Positions 12,291 to 25,663 of a stretch of 64,000 bases of DNA are shown one piece after another. The notes beneath the pieces were generated by a model. The model searched no databases and had not been told where the DNA came from. It worked only from the letters and a program-made list of their open reading frames with translations. A program made the translations under genes and the position numbers. The first letter of the stretch is position 1. Each line of letters starts with the position of its first letter. Origin of the DNA: Stramonita haemastoma. Lineage: Eukaryota > Mollusca > Gastropoda > Neogastropoda > Muricidae. Location: assembly GCA_030674155.1 (NCBI GenBank), contig CM060318.1, forward strand, positions 86,673,980 through 86,737,979. The letters are read 5' to 3'.

Positions 12291-12417
12291 CAATCCCACT
12301 TGTGTTTTCCTGAAGTAAACTTAGCTACAGATTTAGAGACAAGCGTTGTAGATTATTTTGTTCATTATCCAAAAGAAAAAAAATATAAACCTTTCGATCA
12401 CTGAAAATACGTTGTTG

Positions 12418-12630
12418 TTGTTTTTTCTGTTTTTGTTTTTTGTTTTCTTGTTTTTTTTCTTTTCTTTTCTGTCTTGTTCTTGTTCTTGTTCTGTTTCTGT
12501 TGTTGTTGTTGTTCTTCTTCTTCTTCTTCTTCTTCTTCTTCTTCTTCTTCTTCTTCTTCTTCTTCTTCTTCTTTCTTCAAATTCTTCTTCCTCCCCCTCC
12601 TTCCTCCTCTACCCCCCCCCCCCTTCTTCT
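12418..12630. repeat. T-rich / (TTC)n / C-rich tract
   Basis: TTTTTG repeats, TTGTTC repeats, a perfect TTC array (about 12512-12575) and a C run. Read on the minus strand it is a GAA array, like those trailing the LINE ends elsewhere in this window, but I see no LINE coding remnant next to it. Confidence 0.93.
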
Positions 12631-12778
12631 TCTCTGTCCAACACTCAGAAAACAACAATTGCCGTCTGTAACATGGGTGAAAACGCATTGCCCTGTCAAT
12701 GCATCCATGCTCAGCGTGGGAGAGAATCATCTGTTAAATCCTGCTGGGAAAAAGGCAAGAGAATGGACTTAGAGTAGC

Positions 12779-13215
12779 AGGCATCCGTCAATCTCGGAAG
12801 ACTATGGAGTTGTGCTCTGCACTTCAGAGGGCAAAGCCTGGGTAAGTAAATACGAAGGGCAAGCTGTTACCCATGCAGCAACCCCCTCCCTGTCCTCTCC
12901 ACGTCTCTGGAATGGGTCCATTAGAAAGGCAATCGCCGGTACGAATGGTTCCATTGCCGTCGCAGGAGCCGCCAGAACGTTGCCATATACAGCCCTGAAC
13001 TGCCCTGGGGACTCCAACGCCTCGATTTTTCTATAGGGACGGTGTCTAAACACGACACATGTGTGCATGCTGGTTTTTTTTTATGTATTTGTCATCGCTC
13101 TTACCGGCACACAATGGACCGCTCTTTCGAAAAGCCAGACTTGATTTAACGTGTGGCACAAGTTCTGTGTGCGTTTTCACACGGGGCCTGGTTTATCGTC
13201 TATCCCGAAAGACAA
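12779..13215 (-). repeat. Chimeric SINE: SINE-A body with B-type 3' module
   Basis: On the minus strand, 13215-13085 is SINE-A central sequence (ACGTTAAATCAAG, CCGGTAAGAGCGATGACAAA). At 13080 it passes into module B: CAGCATGCACAC, a hairpin GTGTCGTGTTTAGACAC, then about 290 bp ending TTCCGAGATTGACGG near 12779. The same A-to-B junction recurs at 35316 and near 43135. The open frame across module B is not conserved with that of the 42841 copy, so I do not call it coding. Confidence 0.82.
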
Positions 13216-13440
13216 GAAGAAAATAACAGGACAAAAAGGCGCCAAAGATAGAAAAGAGAGAATTGCTGGCACAGAATTTGCAGAAGGTGAGGATGCTGTA
13301 TATACTGCCAGGCTCCCGGTATCCCCACAGAGGTGCCAGTACAGGGAACATAAAGCTTCTCCTGTAGGCTTTGCTCTACACTGAAAACAGTAATGGCCTC
13401 GCCATCCACACATCCTCTGCTCTGGACATCAAATAATGGG

Positions 13441-13569
13441 CGAGAGAGAGAGAGAGAAAGAGAGAAAAGAGAGGACAGAGACAGAGACAGACAGTAGACA
13501 GTGACTGACAGATAGACAGACAGAGCTCAAAACTCTGTTATCAAAGAGAGAGAGAGAGAGAGAGAGAGA

Positions 13570-13643
<74 letters not shown>

Positions 13644-13662
13644 CAGAGAGAGACAGACAAGA

Positions 13663-13729
<67 letters not shown>

Positions 13730-13751
13730 GACGGAGACAGAGGACAGAGAC

Positions 13752-13784
<33 letters not shown>

Positions 13785-13793
13785 GACAGAGAG
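13441..13793. repeat. (GA)n / (GACA)n tract
   Basis: GA arrays flanking GACA arrays (13665-13730, 13755-13785). Confidence 0.96.
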
Positions 13794-13915
13794 TATTTAC
13801 GTATAAATCATGAATGCACGTGTTACCGTGCTTACACCGTGAAACTCTGCACAACCACAGGTGTGATTGTAAGAGAAAAACATATAATGAGAGGTGACGG
13901 GGAATGAGAAGGAAC

Positions 13916-14031
13916 GGGGGGGGGGGGGGGGGGGGGAGGGGCCTCCTGCAGGCCTATCAACCATAACAGTCACATGTGTGTGTGCGTGTGTGCGTGCGTG
14001 CGTGCGTTTGTGTATGTGTGTGTGTGCGTGG

Positions 14032-14102
<71 letters not shown>

Positions 14103-14160
14103 GAGAGAGAGAGAGAGAGAGAGAGGAGGTGGCACCCATGTTTCCATGTGTGTGTGTGTG
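13916..14160. repeat. G run, (TG)n and (GA)n tracts
   Basis: Nineteen or so G residues at 13916-13936, TG/TGCG at 13975-14030, GA at 14032-14128, and a short TG run that meets the tail of the next element. Confidence 0.94.
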
Positions 14161-16205
<2,045 letters not shown>

Positions 16206-16550
16206 TTTATTTTATTCTGTTATTTTGAGGATGATGGGATAAGTACGCATGTATATTTCTATATCTAGTCCCCGTGTGTATGCAGTTTTGCAAATTTTGT
16301 CATCCAGTCCCACCGATACACAATGGCCTACTCTTCAAAAAAGCAGAACGGGTTTTAACGTATGCGCAAGATGTTCTGCGTGTGTTCGCAGACAGGGCCT
16401 CGGTTTACAGTCTCATTCGAAGGATATTTGGGGAGAGTGCAGTCGGCACTGATATTAACTCGAGAGGGAAAAATCCTATTGAACGAGATTCGAACCTCGG
16501 TCAGCAGATCACGAACGCAATGCCCATCACTCTAACCACCAGATACCCCT
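16206..16550 (-). repeat. SINE-A, full length (left arm of an inverted pair)
   Basis: The minus-strand head is near 16550, the B box near 16490 (GAGGTTCGAATC), the central block is complete, and the 3' segment ends at the A/T tail around 16206. The stem-loop is degraded. It faces a second full-length copy 80 bp away. Confidence 0.92.
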
Positions 16551-16630
16551 CTCCCCCCTCTCTCTGCACTCCCCCTCCCCCTCTCCCCCCCCCCCCCCCT
16601 TATATAGGCAAACAACTGACTCTTTTTTCA

Positions 16631-16978
16631 GGGGGACGGATAGCCTAGTGGTCAGAACATTGCGCTGGCAATTTGACGACCCGGGTTCGAGTCCGGTCGA
16701 GGAAATTTTCTTCCTGGAGTTAACATCAGTGCTGACTCCACCCTCCCCAAAAGTCCTTCGGATGAGACTTTAAACCGAGGCCCCGTGTGCGAACGCACGC
16801 AGAACATCTTGCGCACACGTTAAATCCTGTTCCGCTTTTCGTAAGAGTAGGCCATCGTGTGCCGGTGGGAACAGATGACAAGATTTACAAAACTGCATAC
16901 ACACGGGGACCGGATGAAAAAAAGCACATGATTGCTTATTCTGTTATCCTCGATATAAAAGAATTTAAAAAAAAAAAA
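16631..16978 (+). repeat. SINE-A, full length reference copy
   Basis: The most complete copy. The head is GGGGGACGGATAGCCTAGTG (A box TAGCCTAGTGG), the B box is GGTTCGAGTCC at about 16684, then GGAGTTAACATCAGTGCTGA, CTTCGGATGAGAC, GCGAACGCACGCAGAACATC and CCGGTGGGAACAG. The 3' stem-loop is AGCACATGATTGCT (one mismatch) and the tail is oligo-A. Length about 348 bp. Pol III transcription from the A/B boxes is expected from SINE biology but is not shown here. Confidence 0.95.
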
Positions 16979-17124
16979 TCACCACATCCCCTGTCCCTCT
17001 CCTCCCTCCTCTTGCAACAACAAACACTTGGATGTGAAAACTCTGGCGTGGTTTCATGACAGAACGTTTGAAATGAAGGCAAACATGTCTGGAAACAGTG
17101 ACTTTTGTGCATTTTAGGTACCCT

Positions 17125-17403
17125 GGGGACGAGATAGCCCAGGGGTCAGAGCGCCCGCTGTCCGCCAAGCTAAGGTTAAGCAGCATCGAGTTTGGTAACC
17201 AATTTGATGGGTGACCGTTTACCCACCTTGGATTCAGTACAGTCCCCGGTCCACCCAGCTGTCAATGGGCACCTGCCCTCTTTAGGGTCAGGGAAGGTAA
17301 AGCAGCGAGGAAGAGGAGATGGGCTTCACCCTTAATATGCTGGCCCCTAGCGAAGCTGGGGTCTCTGACGCCCCGCTCCCCTACGACCGCATAGCTTATG
17401 GAA
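17125..17403 (+). repeat. SINE-C: tRNA-like head fused to 5S rRNA promoter relic
   Basis: The head is GGGGACGAGATAGCCCAGGG (A-box-like). From 17168 to 17217 the sequence follows the 5S rRNA internal control region: AAGCTAAGGTTAAGCAGCAT, CGAGTTTGGTAACC, TTGATGGGTGACCG. This parallels the conserved 5S pattern GAAGTTAAGCAACGTCGGGC...GATGGGTGACCG. A body of about 185 bp follows and ends CATAGCTTATGG. Two further copies (8748-8935 and 40928-41182, both minus) share the body, and the second also carries the 5S part. The 5S identification is by eye from the well-known consensus. Confidence 0.82.
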
Positions 17404-18684
17404 CATCCTTACTTTTTACCTTTAGACCAGAACAATCCGTCATTTGGACTGTTTTGCCTCGGTTGGAATACTCACAATTCAAGATGACAATAACAGTGGT
17501 CAAACATCTATTTGAGGGGACTGTTGATGTTCTGTATATAAAAAAACAAACTTGGTTCAGATGTCCTGGACAGCATTACCACCGCCAAGAAGTACAATCT
17601 CACGTTATGGGAGGTCATTTTTCTTCTTTACAAATAATTTTTCTTCAGCTAGCAATGCCAGCCAAAAATGACAGCCAGATAATATTACCCTAGTGTCGGA
17701 GTTGTGGTGTCTAAAAAACCTAATCATAGTTTTGATGTCTTGTGTCGGGTTTTCTGTGTCAGTGATTCTGTCTGTGGTAGAGTAATGACTATCTGGTTAT
17801 TTTCCCTATTCCAGATAACGACCATGATTGCAGCCAAATAATACGTCAGCTGTAGCATCATGTCTGTGACGTCAAAGCTCTTGTTTCCCTGTCAGTAGCG
17901 ATGCCTTGTGTGTCAAGGTTTCTATTCTTAACGGTTAACTGGTTATGTGGCTTTTTCTTTTCTTTTGAAGACGGCAGCCAAAATAAGGATATTATTGGCT
18001 AACACTCTTGGTCTGTGTCACATGAAACTGTGGGAGATTCCAGAAAAGCCGTACTCAGTTCTGCAAATAAAATAAACAGCTGCCAAGTACATGAGTGCTT
18101 ATTCTTTTTACCTCGAAACAAAATGATAAAAATGAAATAAAAGAGAAGAGAAGAGTATCCAAGGCGTACATTTCAGGTTTGTTATGTTTTAAAAAGGTTT
18201 GTGGAAACAGTCTGCAGTCGCGACAAGCTGGTGATATAACGACCTGCATTCTTTGATTGCCATAGAAGAGGAAAGCTCTCTGAAGTAGAAGTACGGCTAC
18301 CTAAATGCGGGGTAGTTGAAAGCAGCCCGACGTGCAAACTGCTCATCGAGTGTGTACTCTCACACTGGACATTGCTCAGCTAGCCTAAGCTGTACAGTGT
18401 TGCCCATGTTTTGCGTAGCAGACCAATGTAATGCTATTCTAATCTGTTCCATGTGTCATTGCCATGTTACGTGATGTTACTGAGTTTTTAGGATAATTTT
18501 GTAACATTATGTCATGTTACGCTGCATTATGTTTGGCGTGAACCGAAGTTCATTGTGCGTTAAACTGAATTGTCCTTTACTTTAGAACAGATCCTGTCGC
18601 TCTTTTGAGTAAGTATGACTGGGATTGTGAGACTTGTAAACACTGCCATTTCAGACATGTGATCCTTTACAATGGGTCCTATCA
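17404..18684. other. No recognisable feature
   Basis: Unique sequence. No repeat family member, RNA gene or convincing exon was seen. Confidence 0.55.
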
Positions 18685-19275
18685 TAATCTAGATCAGGGC
18701 AATCTTACTGCTGTTGTGACTAAGGCCTTGATTATTGACCACATTATTACCTTGTTAATGCTACTGCAGTCAGGAATCATTACATTATCGTTATCGGTAT
18801 TGCCTAAACTAATACTCGGCTATCATTATCATAAGGTTTGGATCTGTGAGAAAAGAAACCATTCTTGTAAGATATAGCTCAGTGTCTGTGGTAATGTTAA
18901 CACCAGTCACATCTAGATCGATGACCGCGGTATTGCTGTAGCCAATAAGGCAGACATGTGTGGAAGCTCTTGGTATCACCACTAGGACCGCGATCTGTGC
19001 TCATAAGATACAGTCCATCAGATAAGCTGATTTAGGCTTTATATCGTCAGGAAAGAGGGCCTCTATTGTTTCTAGAAGCTAATCTGGTCATGGGCATTGA
19101 CACGTTCCATGTTCACCGTAATCTTTAGATCCAGCATCTCCAAGGCTTAGATCAGTGACAGTGGCATCATCGTCTCCAAAATGTGTGAATCAGACACATT
19201 TCAGGGACAAATCTACTGTCATTCAGGACAAAACCAGTGACTATAGACCTGCATCATTGTCGCCAATATGGTTTG
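18685..19275. repeat. Degenerate long-period repeat
   Basis: Related phrases recur: GATCAGGGCAATCTTACTGC (18692), TCAGGAATCATTACATTATC (about 18769), GATCGATGACCGCGGTATTG (18917), GATCAGTGACAGTGGCATCA (19151) and CCAGTGACTATAGACCTGCA (about 19233). Spacings are near multiples of 75-80 bp. It could be an old decayed tandem array. Confidence 0.4.
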
Positions 19276-19278
19276 AAT

Positions 19279-19525
19279 CTATTGTCTCTTGAGACGGGTT
19301 TTTTTGTGTGACTTCTTTCTGATTTCTTCGGTTTCTTTATTTCTGTACTTGGTGGTGTGAAGTGTGCGACAGGAAAAAATCGGACTACTCTCACAGACTC
19401 TGCACTCAGAGCCGATGAGTGTTCTGTTTGCATTCCACAGACTAGTGACACTCTGATTGTGGAAGAGTGTGGGTCTGCCGGTGTATAGTGCAGTCTGAAG
19501 GAGGAAAGTAGATGCAAACATCTTT
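19279..19525 (-). CDS. Candidate coding exon, possible mitochondrial presequence
   Basis: On the minus strand, a pyrimidine-rich stretch ending CTTTCAG (19526-19550) looks like a splice acceptor. It is followed four bases later by ATG at 19521. The frame stays open for 80 codons to a TAG at 19279. The product begins MFASTFLLQTALY and contains RTLHTTKYR, then a basic tail. The first 38 residues have no acidic residue and are rich in S, T, R and hydroxylated/aliphatic mixes, as in mitochondrial targeting sequences. A 3' splice donor is not clear; GTGAGA near 19402 is one option. I do not recognise the mature protein, and no continuation was found in the window. A chance frame is quite possible. 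Confidence 0.28.
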
Positions 19526-19550
19526 CTGAAAGCACGGAAAGTGAGATGGG

Positions 19551-20331
19551 AAGAGGGTTCCTGTTTGCAGGGATGTCTCTGCAAGCCCCCGTTTGCTAAG
19601 AGTATTTGAACTATCTACCTTCGCGGAGGTTCGATCACGGTAACACGTTTATGGGATGTATGTTTGGGGGAGACGTTCATATAGATTTACTTTGCTTTTG
19701 TACCATGCTATAGAGTTGTATAACTGCTGTAACATTCTGGTATGTATTTCTATGTGTGAAGTTTTGTCCAGCCTGATTCAGACTCACACCAGCTTTCAGG
19801 AAGACAAAGAAGCACAGCCATTACCTGAATTTGCATCACTACGCTGGTCATCAGAACGAGAAATCTAAACCTAACACAACAGCCGCATTCAAGACGTGAT
19901 CTCCATACAGATTTTGTTTGTTGTTCTCTCCGTCCAGTTGTCAGCCATCAATGCCTAGGAATAAACACAACTGTGTCAATAGTGATGTCCAGTTTCCGCC
20001 CCACTCATCACCCAACACATATTGAAAATGATCTTGTGGTATGATTGCTCTTCTCTTTTTCCAACTGAACGATAGTTTGTATACCTTAGTTTGCGCACCT
20101 TTATTGCACTTTGGAAATTAGTCTGAATGTTTGTTGCTCCATGCCCAATCCATCAGTGCGTGAGTCTGGATTTCATTCCATGGGTGTGGAAATATTCTGT
20201 AGGGCCAACGTTGAAGAAGGCTGTCCAGCTCTAACAAAGCAGAAAATAGCCGCGTAGCTTGTGTGCATACATGCATACGTACCAATATGCACGCATGCAT
20301 CCGTCCATTCGTCCATTCGCCCATTTGTTTT
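19551..20331. other. No recognisable feature
   Basis: Unique sequence upstream (minus-strand sense) of the candidate exon. No second exon was identified. Confidence 0.5.
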
Positions 20332-20365
20332 ATATATAAATATATAAATATATGTATATATATAT

Positions 20366-20422
<57 letters not shown>
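20332..20422. repeat. (TA)n - (TG)n microsatellite
   Basis: Short TATA-rich segment followed by about 52 bp of TG. Confidence 0.96.
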
Positions 20423-20424
<2 letters not shown>

Positions 20425-21231
20425 ATTTATCATTTCTTTTGATTCAACTTCTTTTGCTTTTGGGTCTAAATGATGGGGACTTACTCGGTAACTCAATATC
20501 TGGGCTGATAACTTAAGTTGTATTTTAAAATGATCGCATCCACACGTTTGAAACCCTGAACTTAGTGTCACAAAGACGTCACAGCTTTTATCACTTATTT
20601 TATGTGTTTTGAAAAGTAATTGTCAGTAACATTTCTTCTTCTTTTTTATTTGTTTAACGTCCATTCACTACAAGGTGATTTAGACAATGGTACATTCACA
20701 TTAAGAATGTACTGAAAAAGGGAATGAGCTGAAAGGATGAAGAATGTAATGAATGATGATAAGTTTATAAAATTTCATTTACAGTAACTGTCCCACGGGT
20801 GACTGGCAAGTACTTTCTGCAACTGATACTAGGACATACGGCTCGGAATCATATTTGTTTGACTAATTTGATGGTAGTTTTGTATGACCACATAATTGGT
20901 ATTTTGCTCACATGAAAATGTTAGCGCCTCTATTTTTTTTAGAGACCTTTCTTGTTAATGTAACAGGGACGATTAAGTTATACCCTCACCCAGACCCCTG
21001 ACAATGGCTCATCCAGGAAACGTATTATTGTAAGAGCTCTAAATGTTGGCGTCACAATTTTTATATACATAGTAGGGCGTTTTGGGGCTGGTTTTTTTTT
21101 TTTTTTTTTTTTTTTTTTGGGGGGGGGGTCCTGTTTTTATTACTGCTCTTGTAAAATCATTCTTGCCATGATGGCATGGTCATGGTTAAGTTAGTTTCTG
21201 CTCTTGGCTTAATCCACAACACATTTTATAA

Positions 21232-21276
<45 letters not shown>

Positions 21277-21621
21277 CATATATAACTCAACATGTATCTA
21301 TCTAGACATGAGCTAGGCATACTCAGCGAATAAAAACCGGAAAATTACATACCATCTTTACTCTTAATATTAAAGTAGTGAAAGAGCTCTATCACTATGA
21401 AACACACAAGCACATTGTACATACGTTTGCACGTTTCTTCGAAAGAATCTCTCCTATTCGACCATTGTCAGATATTCTACACAGCTTCTCTTGTGACTGC
21501 TCAATTTTACTATCTGCATTTTTAGCCTTAACTGTGACAAAGAGAGAGGTCGTTCTTTGTTTGTTTTAATATTTCAAGGGTTACAGATAAGCATTCACAT
21601 GACTTTTGTTTTCATTCAGCC

Positions 21622-21708
<87 letters not shown>

Positions 21709-22560
21709 ATCGTTAATTGGCATCATTCCTAATAGGCCATGACACTTAGTTGCCAAGACAACAACAGTACTGCCGAACAGAAAACAACACTCTCCTCTTG
21801 CGCAGGCTGTGTTTACACTGACACGTAGCGTAAACAGGGAAGGAGCGAGGGCGAAAGACATCTCTGTTTATCCTATGTCAGGATTATCAGCTCCCAATCC
21901 ATAACACTGCCAACAATATCACAACAACGCTCGGCATAGCTGGGGCTCGAAGCTTGCGTAAGTTCCTCAAATAAATATAGTCACTAAACAACAAAAAGAG
22001 TATTATGCTTTTTTTCCTTTTTTTCACGCATGTGTGTGTGTGTTTTCTTTTTTTGCCGTGGGGGTGGAATGTTAAAAGGCTTGGCTCACAGATATGGCCG
22101 GCTCAGGTTGTGTTTGCTCACGATCCGCATCGGTAACAGGAGTCGGCTTCTGTTTGGCAGGCAGCGAGCAGCGCGAGGAGCCGCTACAGGGACTGATTAC
22201 GATGATGCATTCCTCCGCAAACCAGAACAAACAAGATTGTTTGCTCATGCACAACCAGCCCTGCAGCTGACTGGAATTACTGATCTGACAGAAGGTTTCT
22301 GTAGCTGCTGCACTCTTGATTATCTGCTACTTCAGCTCTGGCCCCTATTTCCAACGTCTTGTTCATTTGTTGTTGTTGTCGTTGTCGTTGTTGCAGTTAT
22401 GGTATCGTGTGAAGTAGTCTGTCAGCAGAAGAAGACTGTTATAAACAGCTGGTGAAAATGCATCTGATTTGAGGAGAGGTGGTTTATTTTGAGCACATCT
22501 CTGTCAGTCTGTCTGTCTATCTCTCTTGTACACAGACACGCACATTCACACACACCCACA
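20423..22560. other. Mostly unique sequence with three short simple repeats
   Basis: A T run of about 28 followed by a G run of about 10 lies at 21091-21128. A TA array is at 21234-21272, and a pure GA array at 21625-21705. A 141-codon frame at 22030-22455 shows no recognisable domain and ends in a GTT repeat, so it is not called. Confidence 0.6.
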
Positions 22561-22655
22561 CTTAACATTAGAACGGATTTAACATTAGAACGGATTTAAC
22601 ATTAGAACGGATTTAACATTAGAACGGATTTATAACATTTAAACGGGATTTACAT
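22561..22655. repeat. 17-bp tandem repeat
   Basis: Four exact units of AACATTAGAACGGATTT plus one or two diverged ones (ATAACATTTAAACGGGATTT). The unit faintly resembles the GAACAGGATTTAAC stretch of the SINE-A complement. Confidence 0.95.
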
Positions 22656-22671
22656 TATCATTCCCAAGCAG

Positions 22672-22750
22672 TCTTTCCATGAGTCTATAAACTGCTATAT
22701 GCGCACGAACACACAGAGAACACATTGCAAACACTTGATTCAGGGTGACT
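22672..22750 (+). repeat. Highly diverged SINE-A central fragment
   Basis: ATGAGTCTATAAACTG...GCGCACGAACACACAGAGAACA.. parallels the SINE-A ATGAGACTATAAACCGAGG and GCGAACGCACGCAGAACATC blocks. Weak but ordered similarity. Confidence 0.45.
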
Positions 22751-23822
22751 TTTTTTAGGGTATAGTCATACAATCCTCACTATCCAAAATATATGTACAC
22801 ACAACATTTATGTCTGTTTCTGCTGAGCATTAACACATAGAAAACAAACAAAAATTCTCGAAACATCGTTGATATTTAATAATTTGTGCTCTTTTCCAGG
22901 TAAGACAATTTTTGCACTTTCATGTTGTCTCTAAAAGAAAGAAAAGATTGACTTAGCATAAAGCATTTAGAAAATTTAAACCTCATAGAAAATCAATGGC
23001 TCTTAAAAAGGAAAACAACTAAGCATAACAATACTGGATTAGAACAGTAAAGACAAAAAATGATAAAAACAAATAAAAACAGAGCTAAACACCCTTCATC
23101 TGTTTACACTTAATTTGACGTGCAATATAGTATTACAAACTGTAAACATTAAAGCCATTTGTTTGTTTAAAATAATGAGTGTCAATATTCTCCCCATTTT
23201 TTTTCTGTTTAAAAAAATACTGTTTACTTATGACATGCAATATTTACAAATCTATAAAGATAAAGTTTCCGATGTTGAGGTTTCCCCAAATGTGTCCTGT
23301 TTGCTGTACCAAGTGACTGACGAAGCCCCGCCTTGCTGTTTGCCCAGTTGTTTTTGCCGTGTTTAATCTGTGTGCCCTCTTCCATCCCCGGCCCTGTCTC
23401 CTCACTGACCCATCTCATTCTGTTTACTGGCAATATCGTCAGCAGTGTTTCACTGCAACAGCTTTGTTTTTCATAACTTTTTTTGTTGTGTGTTTTCCTC
23501 TTGTTTTAGTGCCATTCTCTTGGGTATTATAAAACTGTTTCAAAGGCAATGTTAGATGGCTCATCCGGTGTCTTCTTTCTTTAGAGTGCAGACATTTCAC
23601 ATTACCAGTGAAATAAAGCTGGCTTTTTGGGGAGCTATTTTCTTTCCACTTCCTAACAGAACATGGCCTCTCAGCTTTCCTACTCTCTCACTTTTTTACA
23701 CATCTAATTGCGAACTCCAACAGAGAGAGTGTGATTCCTTTCGATGAATTCACCAAAAGGCGTAGATATATCTTGCGTTCGTGAAGTAAAAATACCGGGT
23801 TTGTCTCGGGAAAAATAACGGC

Positions 23823-23998
<176 letters not shown>

Positions 23999-25610
23999 CG
24001 TTTTCTTTGCAGTGGTTTTGGAGAAGTCATCTGAAATTCGACAGTTCATTTTTCCTTTCTAGATATTTAAATTCAGCAGTAAAAAATGTAGTATTCCAAG
24101 AAGTTAAGACTTCAACTGAACTAGGAATGGATTATATCAAGTATGTGAAGATTTCATGAACAAAGAAACAATAACTAAATACTAAACAAAAGGGCATATT
24201 CATTGAAATAAACGCACAAACGAGGATTTTGCTAAAAAGTAACAAATTCCCATAAATCTATACTAAATGGGCCAAGGATTATTTTCTATGGATATATAAT
24301 GGATAGTTTTCAGAAACAGAAATTCTGATAGCTCAGATTAAACATAAGGGTAGTATATGTTTTTGCGAGGGTGTCAAAAAGAGTGTCTTTGGTCGATAGA
24401 GGGAATGGGGTCAGCAGATCAGACAGAAGGAAGAAAATCTATGGCATAAGCTCATGCTGCTGTCCACAATAGAGGGAGTATAACTCACAGGGCACACGAC
24501 TTGATCCTTATCCCATGAGTCCACAAAGTGTTTTTTTTTTTTCTCAAAAGCAAATGAAGGGTGGGTATTTCTACGATCTCCTGAGTCAACCAGAGTGCAG
24601 CTTTACCTGTGGGTTCAAACACCTTCTTTTATATACGCATACCAAAGATCAAATACGCATGTTAAAGGCATTGTAGTTCAGGCCTTCATTTGTTGGGCTA
24701 TGGAAACACAAATATACCTAGTCTGCACCCTGCATCTTAAAAGAAATGGGCTCCACCATGTTCGATTTTTCTGAAGTACTCAGTGTAGTGGGTATGGCCC
24801 CATTCCGTGTTTAAGAGGTTATACATGAAGAGAAGGGGGAGGGGGGGGGGGAGAAATAAGTTGAAATGTTGTTTTAAAAGAAGGTAAACTATGTCACTAA
24901 AACTTAAGAAAACATATTTTAAAAAAAAATAAAGAAACCATCTACCACCACCTCCGTTAAAGGAGGGAAATAGCGAAAACAGACTCGAGCTAAACGAACA
25001 AAGAATAACAAAAACAAAAACCTTACAACTGATCTCATTTACAATAAACCAAATAAGGTATAAACAGAAAAAAGAAATGGAACACTTTTTAGTTTCAAAT
25101 TAAACCTGGCAAACGTTATTGTTCCCATAAACTTTACGAAAATTGTGAGGATTTTTCATTTCATTTATTGATATTGATATAATTATTGTCTCTTCTATCT
25201 TTGTTACACTTCCTTGTTATTGTTTTTGTTTGACTTTCATTCATGTTTTCAATTGTTTGTTTGCTGGCTAAGCTTTTGGTTGTTTGTGTGTGTATGGTCT
25301 TCTTCTTGTTTATTTTCGAGTCTTGTTGCAACAACTTTTCTAACTTTGTATCTGTACAGATTTTTTGTTTTCGATTTTCGTCTCTATATTAAAAAAAGTG
25401 TTTATTATAGGCACGTAAATTTAGTAGGTCGCTTTTGAGATTTTTAAGTAATATGCGCATAATTTTAGCTAATAATATTTTTTAAAATGCTGAAAGAGTA
25501 AACATGACATATAATGCTCTTGAGTACATGGTATCAAGCTCCCCTATGACCTAGGTTTTTCTGTACTCTTCCCTCTTCCACTATGGCTTCACTTCTGTGT
25601 GGTGTTTTTT

Positions 25611-25663
25611 AGTTCAAGGCTTTGTTTGCAGGCTGTTGTGTGCACAGCACAAAGCCTTGAACT
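25611..25663. repeat. Perfect 15-bp inverted repeat with 23-bp spacer
   Basis: AGTTCAAGGCTTTGT at 25611-25625 is exactly complementary to ACAAAGCCTTGAACT at 25649-25663. The left arm exists in all three duplication copies; the right arm exists only in this copy. Confidence 0.93.

Noticed and set aside
11551..12318. A 255-codon plus-strand frame rich in Cys, Val and Gly
   Set aside because: Pure consequence of a GT-rich tract; equal-length frames exist in other phases.
12802..13068. Possible protein in module B (minus strand, 88 codons)
   Set aside because: The second B copy at 42841-43197 does not preserve the frame or residues, so there is no sign of coding constraint.
16631..16710. A genuine tRNA gene
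   Set aside because: A and B boxes are present, but the cloverleaf is incomplete and the segment continues into the SINE-A body, so it is a tRNA-derived SINE head.
17160..17220. A genuine 5S rRNA gene
   Set aside because: Only the internal promoter part is present, diverged and embedded in a dispersed repeat.
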